DNA from: Pseudomonas oleovorans subsp. oleovorans
GTDB taxonomy: Bacteria; Pseudomonadota; Gammaproteobacteria; Pseudomonadales; Pseudomonadaceae
DNA length: 64,000 bases
Direction of reading: 5' to 3'
NCBI RefSeq assembly: GCF_002197815.1
Contig: NZ_NIUB01000006.1
Span: forward strand, 102,929-166,928
Position numbers and translations under genes: made by a program
Shown: piece after piece, positions 9,556 through 18,040 of the stretch
Numbering within the stretch: the first letter of the stretch is position 1
Layout of the letters: each line of letters begins with the position of its first letter
Notes under the pieces: model-generated
Told to the model about the DNA's origin: nothing
The model's input: only the letters and a program-made list of their open reading frames with translations
Databases searched by the model: none

Positions 9556-10356
9556 TCAGATGTGCAGGATGAATTCGCGTACCAGCTTGCTGCCGAAATA
9601 GGCCAGCATCAGCAGACAGAACCCGGCGAGGGTCCAGCGAATGGCCTTGTGCCCGCGCCAGCCGAGCTGGTGGCGCCCCCACAGCAGCACAGCGAAAACC
9701 ACCCAGGCGAAGCAGGACAGGAAGGTCTTGTGCGCCAGGTGCTGAGCGAACAGATCATCGATGTACAGCGCGCCGGACAGCAGCGACAGCGACAGCAGCA
9801 GCCAGCCGGCGAAGAGAAAGCCGAACAGCAGGCTTTCCATGGTTTGCAGGGGTGGAAAGTTGCGGATCAGCCCGGACGGGTGCTTGTGCTTGAGCTGATG
9901 GTCCTGCAACAGCAGCAGGATCGACTGGAACACGGCGATGGTGAGCATGCCGTAAGCCATGATCGAGAACAGGATGTGGGCGAGGATGCCGGGGTGCTCG
10001 TTGATCGGGTTGATGGTGCCACTGGGCATGAATTCGGCCGCCAGCACGGTCAGTGTGCCGAGCGGGAACAGCAATAGCAGCAGGTTTTCCACCGGGATGC
10101 GCAAGCAGGCCAGCAGAATCAGGCCGATAACCGCCCAGGCAATCAGGCTGGCTGCGTTGAAGAAGTCCAGGTTGAGGCCGTGTACGTCATACAGCTGGTA
10201 GAACAGGCTGATGCCGTGCAGGCACAAGGCGAGCACACCTAGCGACGCCAGCAGGCGTTTGTCGGGGATGCTGCGCTGCGTCAGACGCAGGCCTTGGTAA
10301 GCGGCGGCGCCGGCATAGAGGAGGGCGGCGGCGAGACTGGGCAACAGAGGGTGCAT
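9556..10356 (-). CDS. CcsA/YpjD-family membrane protein (cytochrome c assembly domain)
   Basis: A 266-residue, mostly hydrophobic protein with about eight membrane segments and the CcsA-type core around HPGILAHILFSIMAYGMLTIAVFQSILLLLQDHQLK. Family members bind or handle heme in cytochrome c assembly. The stand-alone YpjD form next to ffh is common in gammaproteobacteria and has no settled role. ATG 10356 (MHPLLPSLAAALLYAG) is chosen because the 14 residues upstream (from 10398) are not hydrophobic. It is divergent from ffh, leaving a 157-base shared promoter region. Confidence 0.88.
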   Translation of the reverse strand: MHPLLPSLAAALLYAGAAAYQGLRLTQRSIPDKRLLASLGVLALCLHGISLFYQLYDVHGLNLDFFNAASLIAWAVIGLILLACLRIPVENLLLLLFPLGTLTVLAAEFMPSGTINPINEHPGILAHILFSIMAYGMLTIAVFQSILLLLQDHQLKHKHPSGLIRNFPPLQTMESLLFGFLFAGWLLLSLSLLSGALYIDDLFAQHLAHKTFLSCFAWVVFAVLLWGRHQLGWRGHKAIRWTLAGFCLLMLAYFGSKLVREFILHI

Positions 10357-10513
10357 AAATCCGTGTAAGGCGAGCCCGAAAGGCGCTGAGTGTGGCACAG
10401 AAGGGCGTCAGCACGAAAGACCGCCGGCGGTGTCGGCAGCTCGGCGACTTCGCTATAATCCGCCGCCTGTCGCACACCCGGCGCGCCGGGTCGCACCTAT
10501 CAAAGGAACGCGC

Positions 10514-11893
10514 ATGTTCGAAAATCTTACCGATCGCCTGTCCCAGACGCTGCGTAATGTCACGGGCAAGGCCAAGCTGACCGAAGACAACATCAAGGAT
10601 ACGCTGCGCGAAGTGCGCATGGCCCTGCTCGAGGCCGACGTGGCTCTGCCGGTGGTCAAGGACTTCGTCGGCAAGGTCAAGGATCGCGCCGTTGGTACCG
10701 AAGTCTCCAAGAGCCTGACGCCGGGCCAGGCCTTCGTGAAGATCGTTCGCGCCGAGCTGGAAGAGCTGATGGGCGCTGCCAACGAAGACTTGGCGCTCAA
10801 TGCAACTCCGCCAGCCGTGGTGCTGATGGCCGGCCTGCAGGGCGCGGGCAAGACCACCACCGCCGGCAAACTGGCCAAGTTCCTCAAGGAGCGCAAGAAG
10901 AAGTCTGTGCTGCTGGTGTCGGTCGACGTCTACCGTCCGGCGGCAATCAAACAGTTGGAAACCCTGGCGGGCGACCTCGGGGTGACTTTCTTCCCCTCCG
11001 ATGCCAGTCAGAAGCCGGTGGATATCGCCAACGCAGCGATCCGCGAAGCCAAGCTGAAGTTCATCGACGTGGTCATCCTCGATACCGCCGGTCGCCTGGC
11101 CATTGATGCCGAGATGATGGCCGAGATCCAGGCGCTGCACGCAGCCGTCAAACCGGTCGAAACGCTGTTCGTGGTCGACGCCATGACCGGCCAGGACGCC
11201 GCCAACACCGCCAAGGCGTTCGGCGAGGCGTTGCCGCTGACTGGTGTGGTGCTGACCAAGGTCGACGGTGACGCCCGTGGTGGCGCTGCCTTGTCCGTCC
11301 GTCATATCACCGGCAAGCCGATCAAGTTCATCGGTATGGGCGAGAAGAGCGACGCGCTCGAGCCCTTCCATCCGGATCGTATCGCCTCGCGCATCCTCGG
11401 CATGGGTGATGTGCTCAGCCTGATCGAACAGGCCGAGCAGACCCTTGATCGCGAGAAGGCCGAGAAACTCACCAAGAAGCTGAAGAAGGGCAAGGGCTTC
11501 GATCTCGAAGACTTCCGTGATCAGCTGCAGCAGATGAAAAACATGGGCGGCCTCGGCGGTCTGATGGACAAGCTGCCGTCCATCGGTGGCGTTAATCTGT
11601 CGCAGATGGGCAATGCTCAAGGTGCGGCGGAGAAGCAGTTCAAGCAGATGGAGGCGATCATCAACTCGATGACGCCGGCCGAGCGCCGCGATCCGGACAT
11701 CATCAGTGGCTCGCGCAAGCGCCGCATCGCTATGGGTTCCGGTACCCAGGTGCAGGACATCGGTCGCTTGATCAAGCAGCACAAGCAGATGCAGAAGATG
11801 ATGAAGAAATTCACCGCCAAGGGCGGTATGGCCAAGATGATGCGCGGCATGGGCGGCATGCTTCCGGGTGGCGGCGGAATGCCGAAATTCTGA
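10514..11893 (+). CDS. ffh: Signal recognition particle protein Ffh
   Basis: A 459-residue SRP54 GTPase that binds 4.5S RNA and the signal sequences of nascent inner-membrane proteins. The N domain begins MFENLTDRLSQTLRNVTGKAKL. The G domain holds GLQGAGKTTTAGKLA (P-loop), DVYRPAAIKQLE, DTAGRLAID and TKVDGDARGG. The C-terminal methionine-rich M domain ends in MRGMGGMLPGGGGMPKF. AAAGGAACGCGC precedes ATG 10514. A frame beginning at 10430 would add 28 residues in the untranslated leader and is rejected. No 4.5S RNA gene is in the window. Confidence 0.98.
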   Translation: MFENLTDRLSQTLRNVTGKAKLTEDNIKDTLREVRMALLEADVALPVVKDFVGKVKDRAVGTEVSKSLTPGQAFVKIVRAELEELMGAANEDLALNATPPAVVLMAGLQGAGKTTTAGKLAKFLKERKKKSVLLVSVDVYRPAAIKQLETLAGDLGVTFFPSDASQKPVDIANAAIREAKLKFIDVVILDTAGRLAIDAEMMAEIQALHAAVKPVETLFVVDAMTGQDAANTAKAFGEALPLTGVVLTKVDGDARGGAALSVRHITGKPIKFIGMGEKSDALEPFHPDRIASRILGMGDVLSLIEQAEQTLDREKAEKLTKKLKKGKGFDLEDFRDQLQQMKNMGGLGGLMDKLPSIGGVNLSQMGNAQGAAEKQFKQMEAIINSMTPAERRDPDIISGSRKRRIAMGSGTQVQDIGRLIKQHKQMQKMMKKFTAKGGMAKMMRGMGGMLPGGGGMPKF

Positions 11894-11932
11894 GGCCTGT
11901 ACGCCGGCCGATGGTCGTCCGGAAAAAGAGAT

Positions 11933-11960
11933 TTGCAAACCGCCGCATAATCCTTAAAAT
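11933..11960 (+). promoter_or_regulatory. Candidate sigma-70 promoter of the rpsP operon
   Basis: TTGCAA at 11933-11938 and TAAAAT at 11955-11960 are separated by 16 bases. They lie about 75 bases before the rpsP start in a short AT-rich break between ffh and rpsP. The fit to -35 and -10 consensus is good, but this is visual only. Confidence 0.55.
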
Positions 11961-12034
11961 ATGCGGCCTTTCGGGCCTAGGCCCATTTTTGATGTGTGCC
12001 TCAAGTTAGCACCGACTACAGGAACGATGTTCTC

Positions 12035-12286
12035 ATGGTAACTATTCGTCTCGCTCGTGGCGGCTCCAAAAAGCGCCCCTTCTACCACCTGACCGTGACC
12101 AACAGCCGCAATGCGCGCGACGGTCGCTTCGTAGAGCGTATCGGTTTCTTCAACCCGATCGCCGCGGGTGCTGAAGTCAAGCTGTCCGTCAATCAAGAGC
12201 GTGCTGCCTACTGGCTGAGCCAGGGCGCGCAGCCGTCTGAGCGCGTTGCTCAGCTGCTCAAGGAAGCTGCCAAGGCTGCTGCCTAA
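12035..12286 (+). CDS. rpsP: 30S ribosomal protein S16
   Basis: An 83-residue S16 with the standard [41 protein letters not shown] start. First gene of the four-gene rpsP-rimM-trmD-rplS operon. AGGAACG lies ten bases before ATG 12035. An in-frame start at 11996 would add 13 residues foreign to S16. rimM begins eight bases after the stop. Confidence 0.98.
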   Translation: MVTIRLARGGSKKRPFYHLTVTNSRNARDGRFVERIGFFNPIAAGAEVKLSVNQERAAYWLSQGAQPSERVAQLLKEAAKAAA

Positions 12287-12294
12287 GCATCTTT

Positions 12295-12831
12295 ATGAGT
12301 ACGACGCCGGCCGTCGCCGAGGATTTGATCGTTCTCGGCAAGATTGTTTCGGTGCACGGCGTCAAGGGTGAAGTGAAGGTGTACTCCTTTACCGATCCCA
12401 TCGATAACGTGCTCGATTACCGCAACTGGACGCTCAGGCGTGACGGTGAGGTAAAGAAAGTGGAACTGGCCAGCGGCCGCCTTCAGGGCAAGGTGCTGGT
12501 AGCCAGGTTGAAAGGTCTGGATGATCGCGAAATTGCGCGTACCTACGCCGGTTTCGAGATCTGCGTGCCGCGTAGCGAGTTGCCAGAGCTGGAAGATGGT
12601 GAGTTCTACTGGTACCAGTTACAGGGCTTGAAGGTCATTGATCAGGCAGAGCAGCTGCTCGGTGTGGTCGACCACTTGTTCGAGACCGGTGCCAACGATG
12701 TGATGGTGGTCAAGCCCTGCGCGGGCAGTCTGGATGATCGCGAGCGTCTGTTGCCCTACACGGGGCAGTGCGTGCTTTCGATTGACCTGGCAGCTGGTGA
12801 GATGCGGGTCGACTGGGATGCGGATTTCTAA
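12295..12831 (+). CDS. rimM: 16S rRNA processing protein RimM
   Basis: A 178-residue two-domain protein that binds ribosomal protein S19 and helps mature the 30S head. The N-terminal beta-barrel carries [22 protein letters not shown], and the PRC-barrel half carries [14 protein letters not shown] and DVMVVKP. Length and operon position are standard. The trmD start is five bases after the stop. Confidence 0.97.
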   Translation: MSTTPAVAEDLIVLGKIVSVHGVKGEVKVYSFTDPIDNVLDYRNWTLRRDGEVKKVELASGRLQGKVLVARLKGLDDREIARTYAGFEICVPRSELPELEDGEFYWYQLQGLKVIDQAEQLLGVVDHLFETGANDVMVVKPCAGSLDDRERLLPYTGQCVLSIDLAAGEMRVDWDADF

Positions 12832-12836
12832 GGCTC

Positions 12837-13580
12837 ATGCGTGTAGAAGTCATCACCCTGTTCCCGGAAATGTTTGCCGCCATCGGCGAGTACGGCATCA
12901 CCAGTCGAGCGGTCAAGCAGGAGCTTCTCAAGCTCAATTGCTGGAACCCGCGAGACTACACGACTGATCGTCACCATACGGTGGATGACCGCCCTTTCGG
13001 CGGTGGTCCGGGAATGGTGATGAAAATCAAGCCTCTCGAGGATGCCTTGGCCGGTGCCAGGCAAGCCGCGGGAGAGAAGGCGAAGGTGATCTACCTGTCG
13101 CCGCAGGGCCGTAGCCTGAATCAGGCGGCGGTCCGCGAGCTGGCGCAGGAGGATGCACTGATCCTGATCGCTGGTCGTTATGAAGGCATCGACGAGCGTT
13201 TCATTGAGGCGCATGTCGATGAGGAATGGTCGATTGGCGACTACGTCCTGTCCGGCGGTGAGCTGCCGGCCATGGTGCTGATCGACGCGGTGACGCGCCT
13301 TTTGCCTGGTGCATTGGGTCATGCCGATTCGGCCGAGGAGGACTCCTTTACGGATGGCCTGCTCGACTGCCCGCACTACACCCGCCCGGAGGTGTATGCG
13401 GATAAACGTGTTCCCGAAGTGTTGCTTAGTGGCAATCACGAACACATCCGGCGCTGGCGTTTGCAGCAGTCCCTTGGTCGGACCTGGGAACGTCGCGCTG
13501 ATCTTCTGGATAGCCGCTCGCTTTCTGGAGAAGAGAAGAAGCTGCTGGAGGAATACATCCGCCAGCGGGACGATAGTTAA
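12837..13580 (+). CDS. trmD: tRNA (guanine-37-N1)-methyltransferase
   Basis: A 247-residue SPOUT-family methyltransferase. TrmD methylates G37 next to the anticodon, using S-adenosylmethionine, to prevent +1 frameshifts. The deep-trefoil-knot SAM site is visible as [13 protein letters not shown] and [16 protein letters not shown]. The N-terminus [13 protein letters not shown] and [18 protein letters not shown] are family hallmarks. It is third in the rpsP operon, and rplS follows after 42 bases. Confidence 0.98.
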   Translation: MRVEVITLFPEMFAAIGEYGITSRAVKQELLKLNCWNPRDYTTDRHHTVDDRPFGGGPGMVMKIKPLEDALAGARQAAGEKAKVIYLSPQGRSLNQAAVRELAQEDALILIAGRYEGIDERFIEAHVDEEWSIGDYVLSGGELPAMVLIDAVTRLLPGALGHADSAEEDSFTDGLLDCPHYTRPEVYADKRVPEVLLSGNHEHIRRWRLQQSLGRTWERRADLLDSRSLSGEEKKLLEEYIRQRDDS

Positions 13581-13622
13581 CGTATCGATGATGGGCCGGG
13601 AGGCTTGTCTTAGGAGCGCAGC

Positions 13623-13973
13623 ATGACCAACAAGATTATCCAGATGCTCGAAGCTGAGCAGATGAACAAAGAAATACCGACTTTCGCCCCTGGCGACACC
13701 GTAGTCGTACAAGTGAAAGTAAAGGAAGGCGACCGTCAGCGTCTGCAGGCCTTCGAAGGCGTGGTTATCGCCAAGCGTAACCGCGGCCTGAACAGCGCCT
13801 TCACCGTGCGCAAGATCTCCAGCGGCGTTGGCGTTGAGCGTACCTTCCAGACCTACAGCCCGCTGGTTGACAGCCTGGCAGTCAAGCGTCGTGGTGACGT
13901 GCGCAAAGCCAAGCTGTACTACCTCCGCGATCTGTCCGGCAAAGCCGCACGCATCAAGGAAAAGCTGTCCTAA
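13623..13973 (+). CDS. rplS: 50S ribosomal protein L19
   Basis: A 116-residue L19 with a normal start ([14 protein letters not shown]) and the core [46 protein letters not shown]. Last gene of the rpsP operon, with TTAGGAGCGCAGC before the ATG and a clear terminator 17 bases after the stop. Confidence 0.98.
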   Translation: MTNKIIQMLEAEQMNKEIPTFAPGDTVVVQVKVKEGDRQRLQAFEGVVIAKRNRGLNSAFTVRKISSGVGVERTFQTYSPLVDSLAVKRRGDVRKAKLYYLRDLSGKAARIKEKLS

Positions 13974-13990
13974 GTTCGGACGCTTCTCTG

Positions 13991-14020
13991 ACAAAGGCAG
14001 CCTAAGGGCTGCTTTTGTCG
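13991..14020 (+). terminator. Rho-independent terminator of the rpsP operon
   Basis: The stem ACAAAGGCAGCC (13991-14002) pairs with GGCTGCTTTTGT (14007-14018) with one mismatch over a four-base loop. The run of Ts is part of the descending arm. It follows rplS and precedes the thioesterase gene. Confidence 0.8.
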
Positions 14021-14039
14021 TTTCTGGCTTGCAGTGATC

Positions 14040-14468
14040 ATGAGTGGCATTGAGATGACCCCGAGAGAGCAAGAGATCCAGCGACGCATCGCACTGTCGG
14101 AAACCCGTGTGACCAAGGCGGTGTTTCCACCGACCACCAATCATCACAACACCCTCTTCGGCGGCACCGCGCTGGCCTGGATGGACGAAGTGTCGTTCAT
14201 CGCTGCTACGCGGTTCTGCCGTCTGCCGTTGGTCACCGTTTCCAGCGATCGCATCGATTTCAAGCACGCGATACCGGCGGGCTCCATCGTCGAGTTGGTT
14301 GGGCGGGTAATCAAGGTCGGCAATACCAGCCTCAAGGTGGAGGTTGAGGTGTTCGTCGAGGGGCTGTATCAGGAAGGGCGCGAGCGGGCGATCAGCGGTA
14401 GTTTCAGCTTCGTCGCCGTCGATGATCAGCAGAAGCCAGTGCCGGTATTGCCGGGATTCGCTAGCTAG
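14040..14468 (+). CDS. Acyl-CoA thioesterase (hotdog fold, YciA-like)
   Basis: About 142 residues with the acyl-CoA hydrolase hotdog core: FPPTTNHHNTLFGGTALAWMDEVSFIAATRF, then VTVSSDRIDFKHAIPAGSIVELVGRV. The family cleaves acyl-CoA to free acid and CoA in the cytosol, and the preferred chain length is unknown. Starts are possible at GTG 14034, ATG 14040 and ATG 14055. The last gives MTPREQEIQRRIALSETRV and has GAGTGG six bases upstream, so the true protein may be five residues shorter. Confidence 0.9.
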   Translation: MSGIEMTPREQEIQRRIALSETRVTKAVFPPTTNHHNTLFGGTALAWMDEVSFIAATRFCRLPLVTVSSDRIDFKHAIPAGSIVELVGRVIKVGNTSLKVEVEVFVEGLYQEGRERAISGSFSFVAVDDQQKPVPVLPGFAS

Positions 14469-14574
14469 CCATTTGCCGGCCTTGGGCAAGGGCCGCTGAT
14501 CGTCGGCCTGGTCTGCTGGTGCGTCGGGTGTTGGCTGTGGAACACTTGCCTACCCTGTAATTGAAGGTCAATCG

Positions 14575-15471
14575 ATGCCTGCGCTGACTCACCCTCTGAT
14601 CGAGCGCTTCCTCGAAGCCCTATGGTTGGAAAAAGGGCTTTCCGCCCATACTCAGGCCGCCTATCGCAGTGATCTGGAGCACTTCAATGGCTGGCTCGCT
14701 GGGCGTGGCCTGGCGCTGCAGCATATCGGCCGCGACGCCATTCTCGATCACCTGGCCTGGCGTCTCGAGCAGGGCTATCAGGCGCGCTCCACGGCGCGCT
14801 TTCTCTCCGGTGTGCGCGGCTTCTACCGTTTCCTGCTGCGTGAAGCACTGATCAGCGAAGACCCGACCTTGCAGGTCGAGCTGCCGCAGATCGGCCGGCC
14901 ACTGCCCAAGTCACTGTCCGAAGCGGATGTCGAGGCGTTGCTGCAGGCGCCGGACCTGGATGACCCCATCGGCCTGCGTGATCGCGCCATGCTCGAGGTG
15001 CTCTACGCCTGCGGTTTGCGTGTCAGCGAGCTGGTCGGTCTGACGCTGGAGCAGGTCAATCTGCGTCAGGGCGTACTGCGGGTGTTCGGTAAAGGCAGCA
15101 AGGAGCGTCTTGTACCGTTGGGTGAAGAGGCTATTGCCTGGATCGAGCGCTACATACGCGAGGCGCGTCCGCTGTTGCTGGGCGGCAAACCCAGCGATGT
15201 GCTGTTTCCCAGCTTGCGTGGCGAGCAGATGACTCGGCAGACCTTCTGGCATCGCATCAAGCATCAGGCCCAGGTCGCTGGCATCAGCAAGGCGTTGTCG
15301 CCGCACACATTGCGCCACGCCTTCGCCACGCATCTGCTCAATCACGGCGCCGATCTGCGGGTGGTGCAGATGTTGCTGGGGCACAGTGACCTGTCCACCA
15401 CGCAGATCTACACCCATATCGCACGTGCCCGTTTGCAGGAGCTGCATGCGCAACACCACCCGCGTGGCTGA
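14575..15471 (+). CDS. xerD: Site-specific tyrosine recombinase XerD
   Basis: A 298-residue recombinase, the exact usual XerD length, that with XerC resolves chromosome dimers at dif under FtsK control. All catalytic positions are present: R149 (CGLRVSE), K173 (FGKGSKER), H244 and R247 (HTLRHAFATH), H270 (LLGHSDLS) and nucleophile Y279 (TTQIYTH). The order xerD-dsbC-hom-thrC is the conserved Pseudomonas arrangement, which supports XerD over another integrase. Confidence 0.97.
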   Translation: MPALTHPLIERFLEALWLEKGLSAHTQAAYRSDLEHFNGWLAGRGLALQHIGRDAILDHLAWRLEQGYQARSTARFLSGVRGFYRFLLREALISEDPTLQVELPQIGRPLPKSLSEADVEALLQAPDLDDPIGLRDRAMLEVLYACGLRVSELVGLTLEQVNLRQGVLRVFGKGSKERLVPLGEEAIAWIERYIREARPLLLGGKPSDVLFPSLRGEQMTRQTFWHRIKHQAQVAGISKALSPHTLRHAFATHLLNHGADLRVVQMLLGHSDLSTTQIYTHIARARLQELHAQHHPRG

Positions 15472-15590
15472 TGCGCTGGCGGAATGGGGGGCCGTTGGCT
15501 GCGCCATCTGCTAGCTGGTCGGCTGTCCGGTGTTGCATCTGTGGTAGGCTGTTGCGATCTTCAACGGTCCGTCGTTCGACAGGAGTATTC

Positions 15591-16316
15591 ATGTCCCTGA
15601 CCCGTATTTCCCTGGCTCTGGCACTTGTGCTGGGCAGTAGCGCCGCCCTGGCTGCCGATCCTGATCAGGCCATTCGCCAGTCGCTCAAGTCGCTCGACGC
15701 CAATTTGCCGATCGAGGCGATTGCCGAAAGCCCGTTGCCGGGTATCTATCAGGTGCAGCTGGAGGGCGGCCGTCAGCTCTATACCAGTGCCGATGGTCAG
15801 TTCCTGATCCAGGGTTATCTGTTTCAGGTCAAGGACGGTAAGGCCGTCAACCTGACCGAGCTCGAAGAAAGCCGCGCGGTGGCCAAGCAGATCAATGCCA
15901 TTCCGGCCAAGGAAATGGTGGTGTTCGCGCCGAAGGCGCCGAAGACCCATATCACCGTGTTCACCGATACCGACTGCGGCTACTGCCAGAAGCTGCACAG
16001 TGAAGTGCCCGAGCTCAACCGTCTGGGCGTCGAAGTGCGTTATGTCGCCTTCCCGCGCCAGGGCCTGAACAGCCCGGCGGCCAAGGAGCTGGTCAATGTC
16101 TGGTGCGCCAAGGATCAGCAGGAGGCGATGAACCGCGCCAAGACCCGCCAGAGCGTAGCCGATGCCTCCTGTGACAACCCGGTGGCCAAGCAGTACCAGC
16201 TCGGCCAGATGATTGGGGTCAATGGTACGCCGGCTATCGTGCTGGCCAACGGCAAGATGATTCCGGGCTATCAGCCGGCGCCGCAGTTGGCCAAAATTGC
16301 GCTGGAGTCGAACTAA
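15591..16316 (+). CDS. dsbC: Periplasmic thiol:disulfide isomerase DsbC
   Basis: A 241-residue exported protein: signal peptide MSLTRISLALALVLGSSAALA, N-terminal dimerisation domain, then a thioredoxin-like domain with active site FTDTDCGYCQKLH. A second cysteine pair (VWCAKD ... DASCDNP) matches the structural disulfide of DsbC. GTPAIVLANG is the cis-proline loop. It isomerises wrong disulfides in the periplasm. ACAGGAG lies before ATG 15591. Its TAA stop (16314-16316) coincides with the first bases of a dispersed palindromic element. Confidence 0.96.
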   Translation: MSLTRISLALALVLGSSAALAADPDQAIRQSLKSLDANLPIEAIAESPLPGIYQVQLEGGRQLYTSADGQFLIQGYLFQVKDGKAVNLTELEESRAVAKQINAIPAKEMVVFAPKAPKTHITVFTDTDCGYCQKLHSEVPELNRLGVEVRYVAFPRQGLNSPAAKELVNVWCAKDQQEAMNRAKTRQSVADASCDNPVAKQYQLGQMIGVNGTPAIVLANGKMIPGYQPAPQLAKIALESN

Positions 16317-16572
16317 GAACCTGTCCACGAGCTGCTGTGCGTCGGCTCTGCTGCGTTAAAAACAGGCCCGGAAAGCCGCTTGCGGCTAACGCACCTCAGT
16401 GCGGCCCGAAAGGGTGAGCGAAGCGAGTAATGCTCATTTACACCTCGTAAACTGCGCTTCCTTGCCTGTTTGACTCGCTGGCGCTCGCCCTTCGGGCCAG
16501 CCTTCGGCTGTTACTCCCGCTGGTCGTTGCGCCTTGCATAGCTCTAGCTCGCGAGCTCGTGATCAGGTTCTG
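16315..16572. repeat. Dispersed palindromic element, copy A (variable-TIR family)
   Basis: About 256 bases whose ends are inverted repeats: AGAACCTGTCCACGAGCT at 16316-16333 and, read on the other strand from 16571, AGAACCTGATCACGAGCT (16/18 identical). The interior has a core shared with the copies at 42152 and 45402 (GCTGCGTTAAAAACAGGC, ATGCTCATTTACACCTCGTAAACT, GCCTTGCA). No coding capacity. It begins on the last base of the dsbC stop codon and separates dsbC from a weak terminator-like hairpin. No target duplication was found. Confidence 0.75.
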
Positions 16573-16596
16573 TGAGCGGTGGATTGACTAACAAAC

Positions 16597-16622
16597 AGCC
16601 GCTTCGTAAGGTGCGGCTCTTT
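16597..16622 (+). terminator. Possible dsbC terminator
   Basis: AGCCGC (16597-16602) pairs with GCGGCT (16613-16618) over a ten-base loop, followed by CTTTATC. Weak but placed as expected for the end of the dsbC transcript, beyond the inserted palindromic element. Confidence 0.4.
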
Positions 16623-16627
16623 ATCTG

Positions 16628-16649
16628 CGGCCGGAGCATGCTCCGGCCG
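16628..16649. repeat. Perfect 22-bp palindrome in the hom leader
   Basis: The 22 bases at 16628-16649 are fully self-complementary (CGGCCGGAGC then ATGCTCCGGCCG), followed by TTTCG and ending about 30 bases before the hom start. It could be a second terminator arm, an attenuator-like leader hairpin, or a protein-binding palindrome. Confidence 0.5.
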
Positions 16650-16678
16650 TTTCGTGCAGTGCTGATGGGGAATTGAGT

Positions 16679-17983
16679 GTGAAGCCGGTCAAAGTGGGCA
16701 TCTGTGGGTTGGGCACCGTCGGTGGCGGTACGTTGAATGTACTCAAGCGCAATGCCGAGGAGATTACTCGGCGCGCCGGTCGCGGCATCGAGATTGCCCA
16801 GATCGCCATTCGTTCCCCCAAGCCGCAGTACGACACCACCGGCATTGCCATGACCAGCGACGTGTTCGAGCTGGTCAACAACCCCGAGATCGATATCGTC
16901 ATCGAGCTGATCGGCGGTTACACCCTGGCCAAGGAGCTGGTGCTCAAGGCCATCGACAACGGCAAGCATGTGGTCACCGCCAACAAGGCGTTGATCGCCG
17001 TACACGGCAACGAGATCTTCGCCAAGGCGCGCGAGAAGGGCGTGATCGTCGCTTTCGAAGCGGCTGTGGCTGGCGGTATTCCGGTGATCAAGGCGATCCG
17101 CGAGGGGCTTGCGGCCAACCGCATCAACTGGCTGGCCGGCATCATCAACGGCACCGGCAACTTCATCCTCACCGAGATGCGCGAGAAGGGTCGTGCCTTC
17201 GAGGACGTGCTCAAGGAAGCGCAGGCGCTGGGTTATGCCGAAGCTGATCCGACTTTCGACGTCGAAGGCATCGATGCCGCGCACAAGCTGACCATTCTCG
17301 CATCCATCGCTTTCGGCATCCCGTTGCAGTTCGACAAGGCCTACACCGAAGGCATTACCAAGCTGACCACAGCCGACGTGAACTATGCCGAGGCGTTGGG
17401 CTATCGCATCAAGCACCTGGGTGTCGCTCGCCGCACCGATGCAGGCATCGAGCTGCGCGTGCACCCGACGCTGATTCCGGCCGATCGCCTGATCGCCAAC
17501 GTCAACGGCGTGATGAACGCGGTGATGGTCAATGGCGATGCCGTCGGCAGCACCCTGTACTACGGCGCGGGCGCCGGCATGGAGCCGACCGCTTCGGCAG
17601 TGGTGGCTGATCTGGTAGATGTGGTGCGTGCACTTACTACCGATCCGACCAACCGCGTGCCGCACCTGGCCTTCCAGCCGGATTCGCTCTCCGATCACCC
17701 GATCCTGCCCATTGCCGAGTGCGAGAGCGCCTACTACCTGCGCATCCAGGCCAAGGATCATCCTGGCGTGCTGGCCCAGGTGGCGAGCATTCTCTCCGAG
17801 CGCGGCATCAATATCGAGTCGATCATGCAGAAGGAAGCCGAGGAGCAGGACGGCCTGGTACCGATGATCCTGGTCACCCACCGTGTGGTCGAGGCGCGTA
17901 TCATCGAGGCCATCGCCGCCATGGAAGCGCTGGATGGCGTGACCTCGCCTGTCATGCGCCTGCGCGTCGAACAGCTCAACTAA
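16679..17983 (+). CDS. hom: Homoserine dehydrogenase
   Basis: A 434-residue enzyme that reduces aspartate semialdehyde to homoserine on the threonine and methionine branch. The NAD(P)-binding fold opens VKVGICGLGTVGGGTLNVL. The catalytic segment NGTGNFILTEM and the ACT regulatory domain (RIQAKDHPGVLAQVASILSERGINIESIMQ) follow, the latter usual for threonine feedback. GTG 16679 is chosen with GGGG eight bases upstream; TTG 16673 is two codons earlier. thrC follows after 57 bases on the same strand. Confidence 0.97.
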   Translation: MKPVKVGICGLGTVGGGTLNVLKRNAEEITRRAGRGIEIAQIAIRSPKPQYDTTGIAMTSDVFELVNNPEIDIVIELIGGYTLAKELVLKAIDNGKHVVTANKALIAVHGNEIFAKAREKGVIVAFEAAVAGGIPVIKAIREGLAANRINWLAGIINGTGNFILTEMREKGRAFEDVLKEAQALGYAEADPTFDVEGIDAAHKLTILASIAFGIPLQFDKAYTEGITKLTTADVNYAEALGYRIKHLGVARRTDAGIELRVHPTLIPADRLIANVNGVMNAVMVNGDAVGSTLYYGAGAGMEPTASAVVADLVDVVRALTTDPTNRVPHLAFQPDSLSDHPILPIAECESAYYLRIQAKDHPGVLAQVASILSERGINIESIMQKEAEEQDGLVPMILVTHRVVEARIIEAIAAMEALDGVTSPVMRLRVEQLN

Positions 17984-17992
17984 TCCCGTGTC

Positions 17993-18018
17993 CACCCGCA
18001 GGCGCAGGCCTGCGGGTG
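17993..18018. repeat. Hairpin between hom and thrC
   Basis: CACCCGCAGG (17993-18002) is perfectly complementary to CCTGCGGGTG (18009-18018) with a six-base loop. There is no T run, so it is probably an intercistronic mRNA-processing or stability hairpin, not a terminator. Confidence 0.5.
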
Positions 18019-18040
18019 CAGTCGAACGAAGGTTTATCCC

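Noticed and set aside
10187..11938. Long minus-strand open frame (583 codons) antisense to ffh
   Set aside because: A composition artefact of GC-rich third positions in ffh. The translation is His/Gly/Arg-rich with no known motif, and ffh is certain.
12828..14489. Minus-strand frame (553 codons) spanning trmD, rplS and the thioesterase
   Set aside because: It runs opposite to three well-identified genes and a terminator, so not credible.
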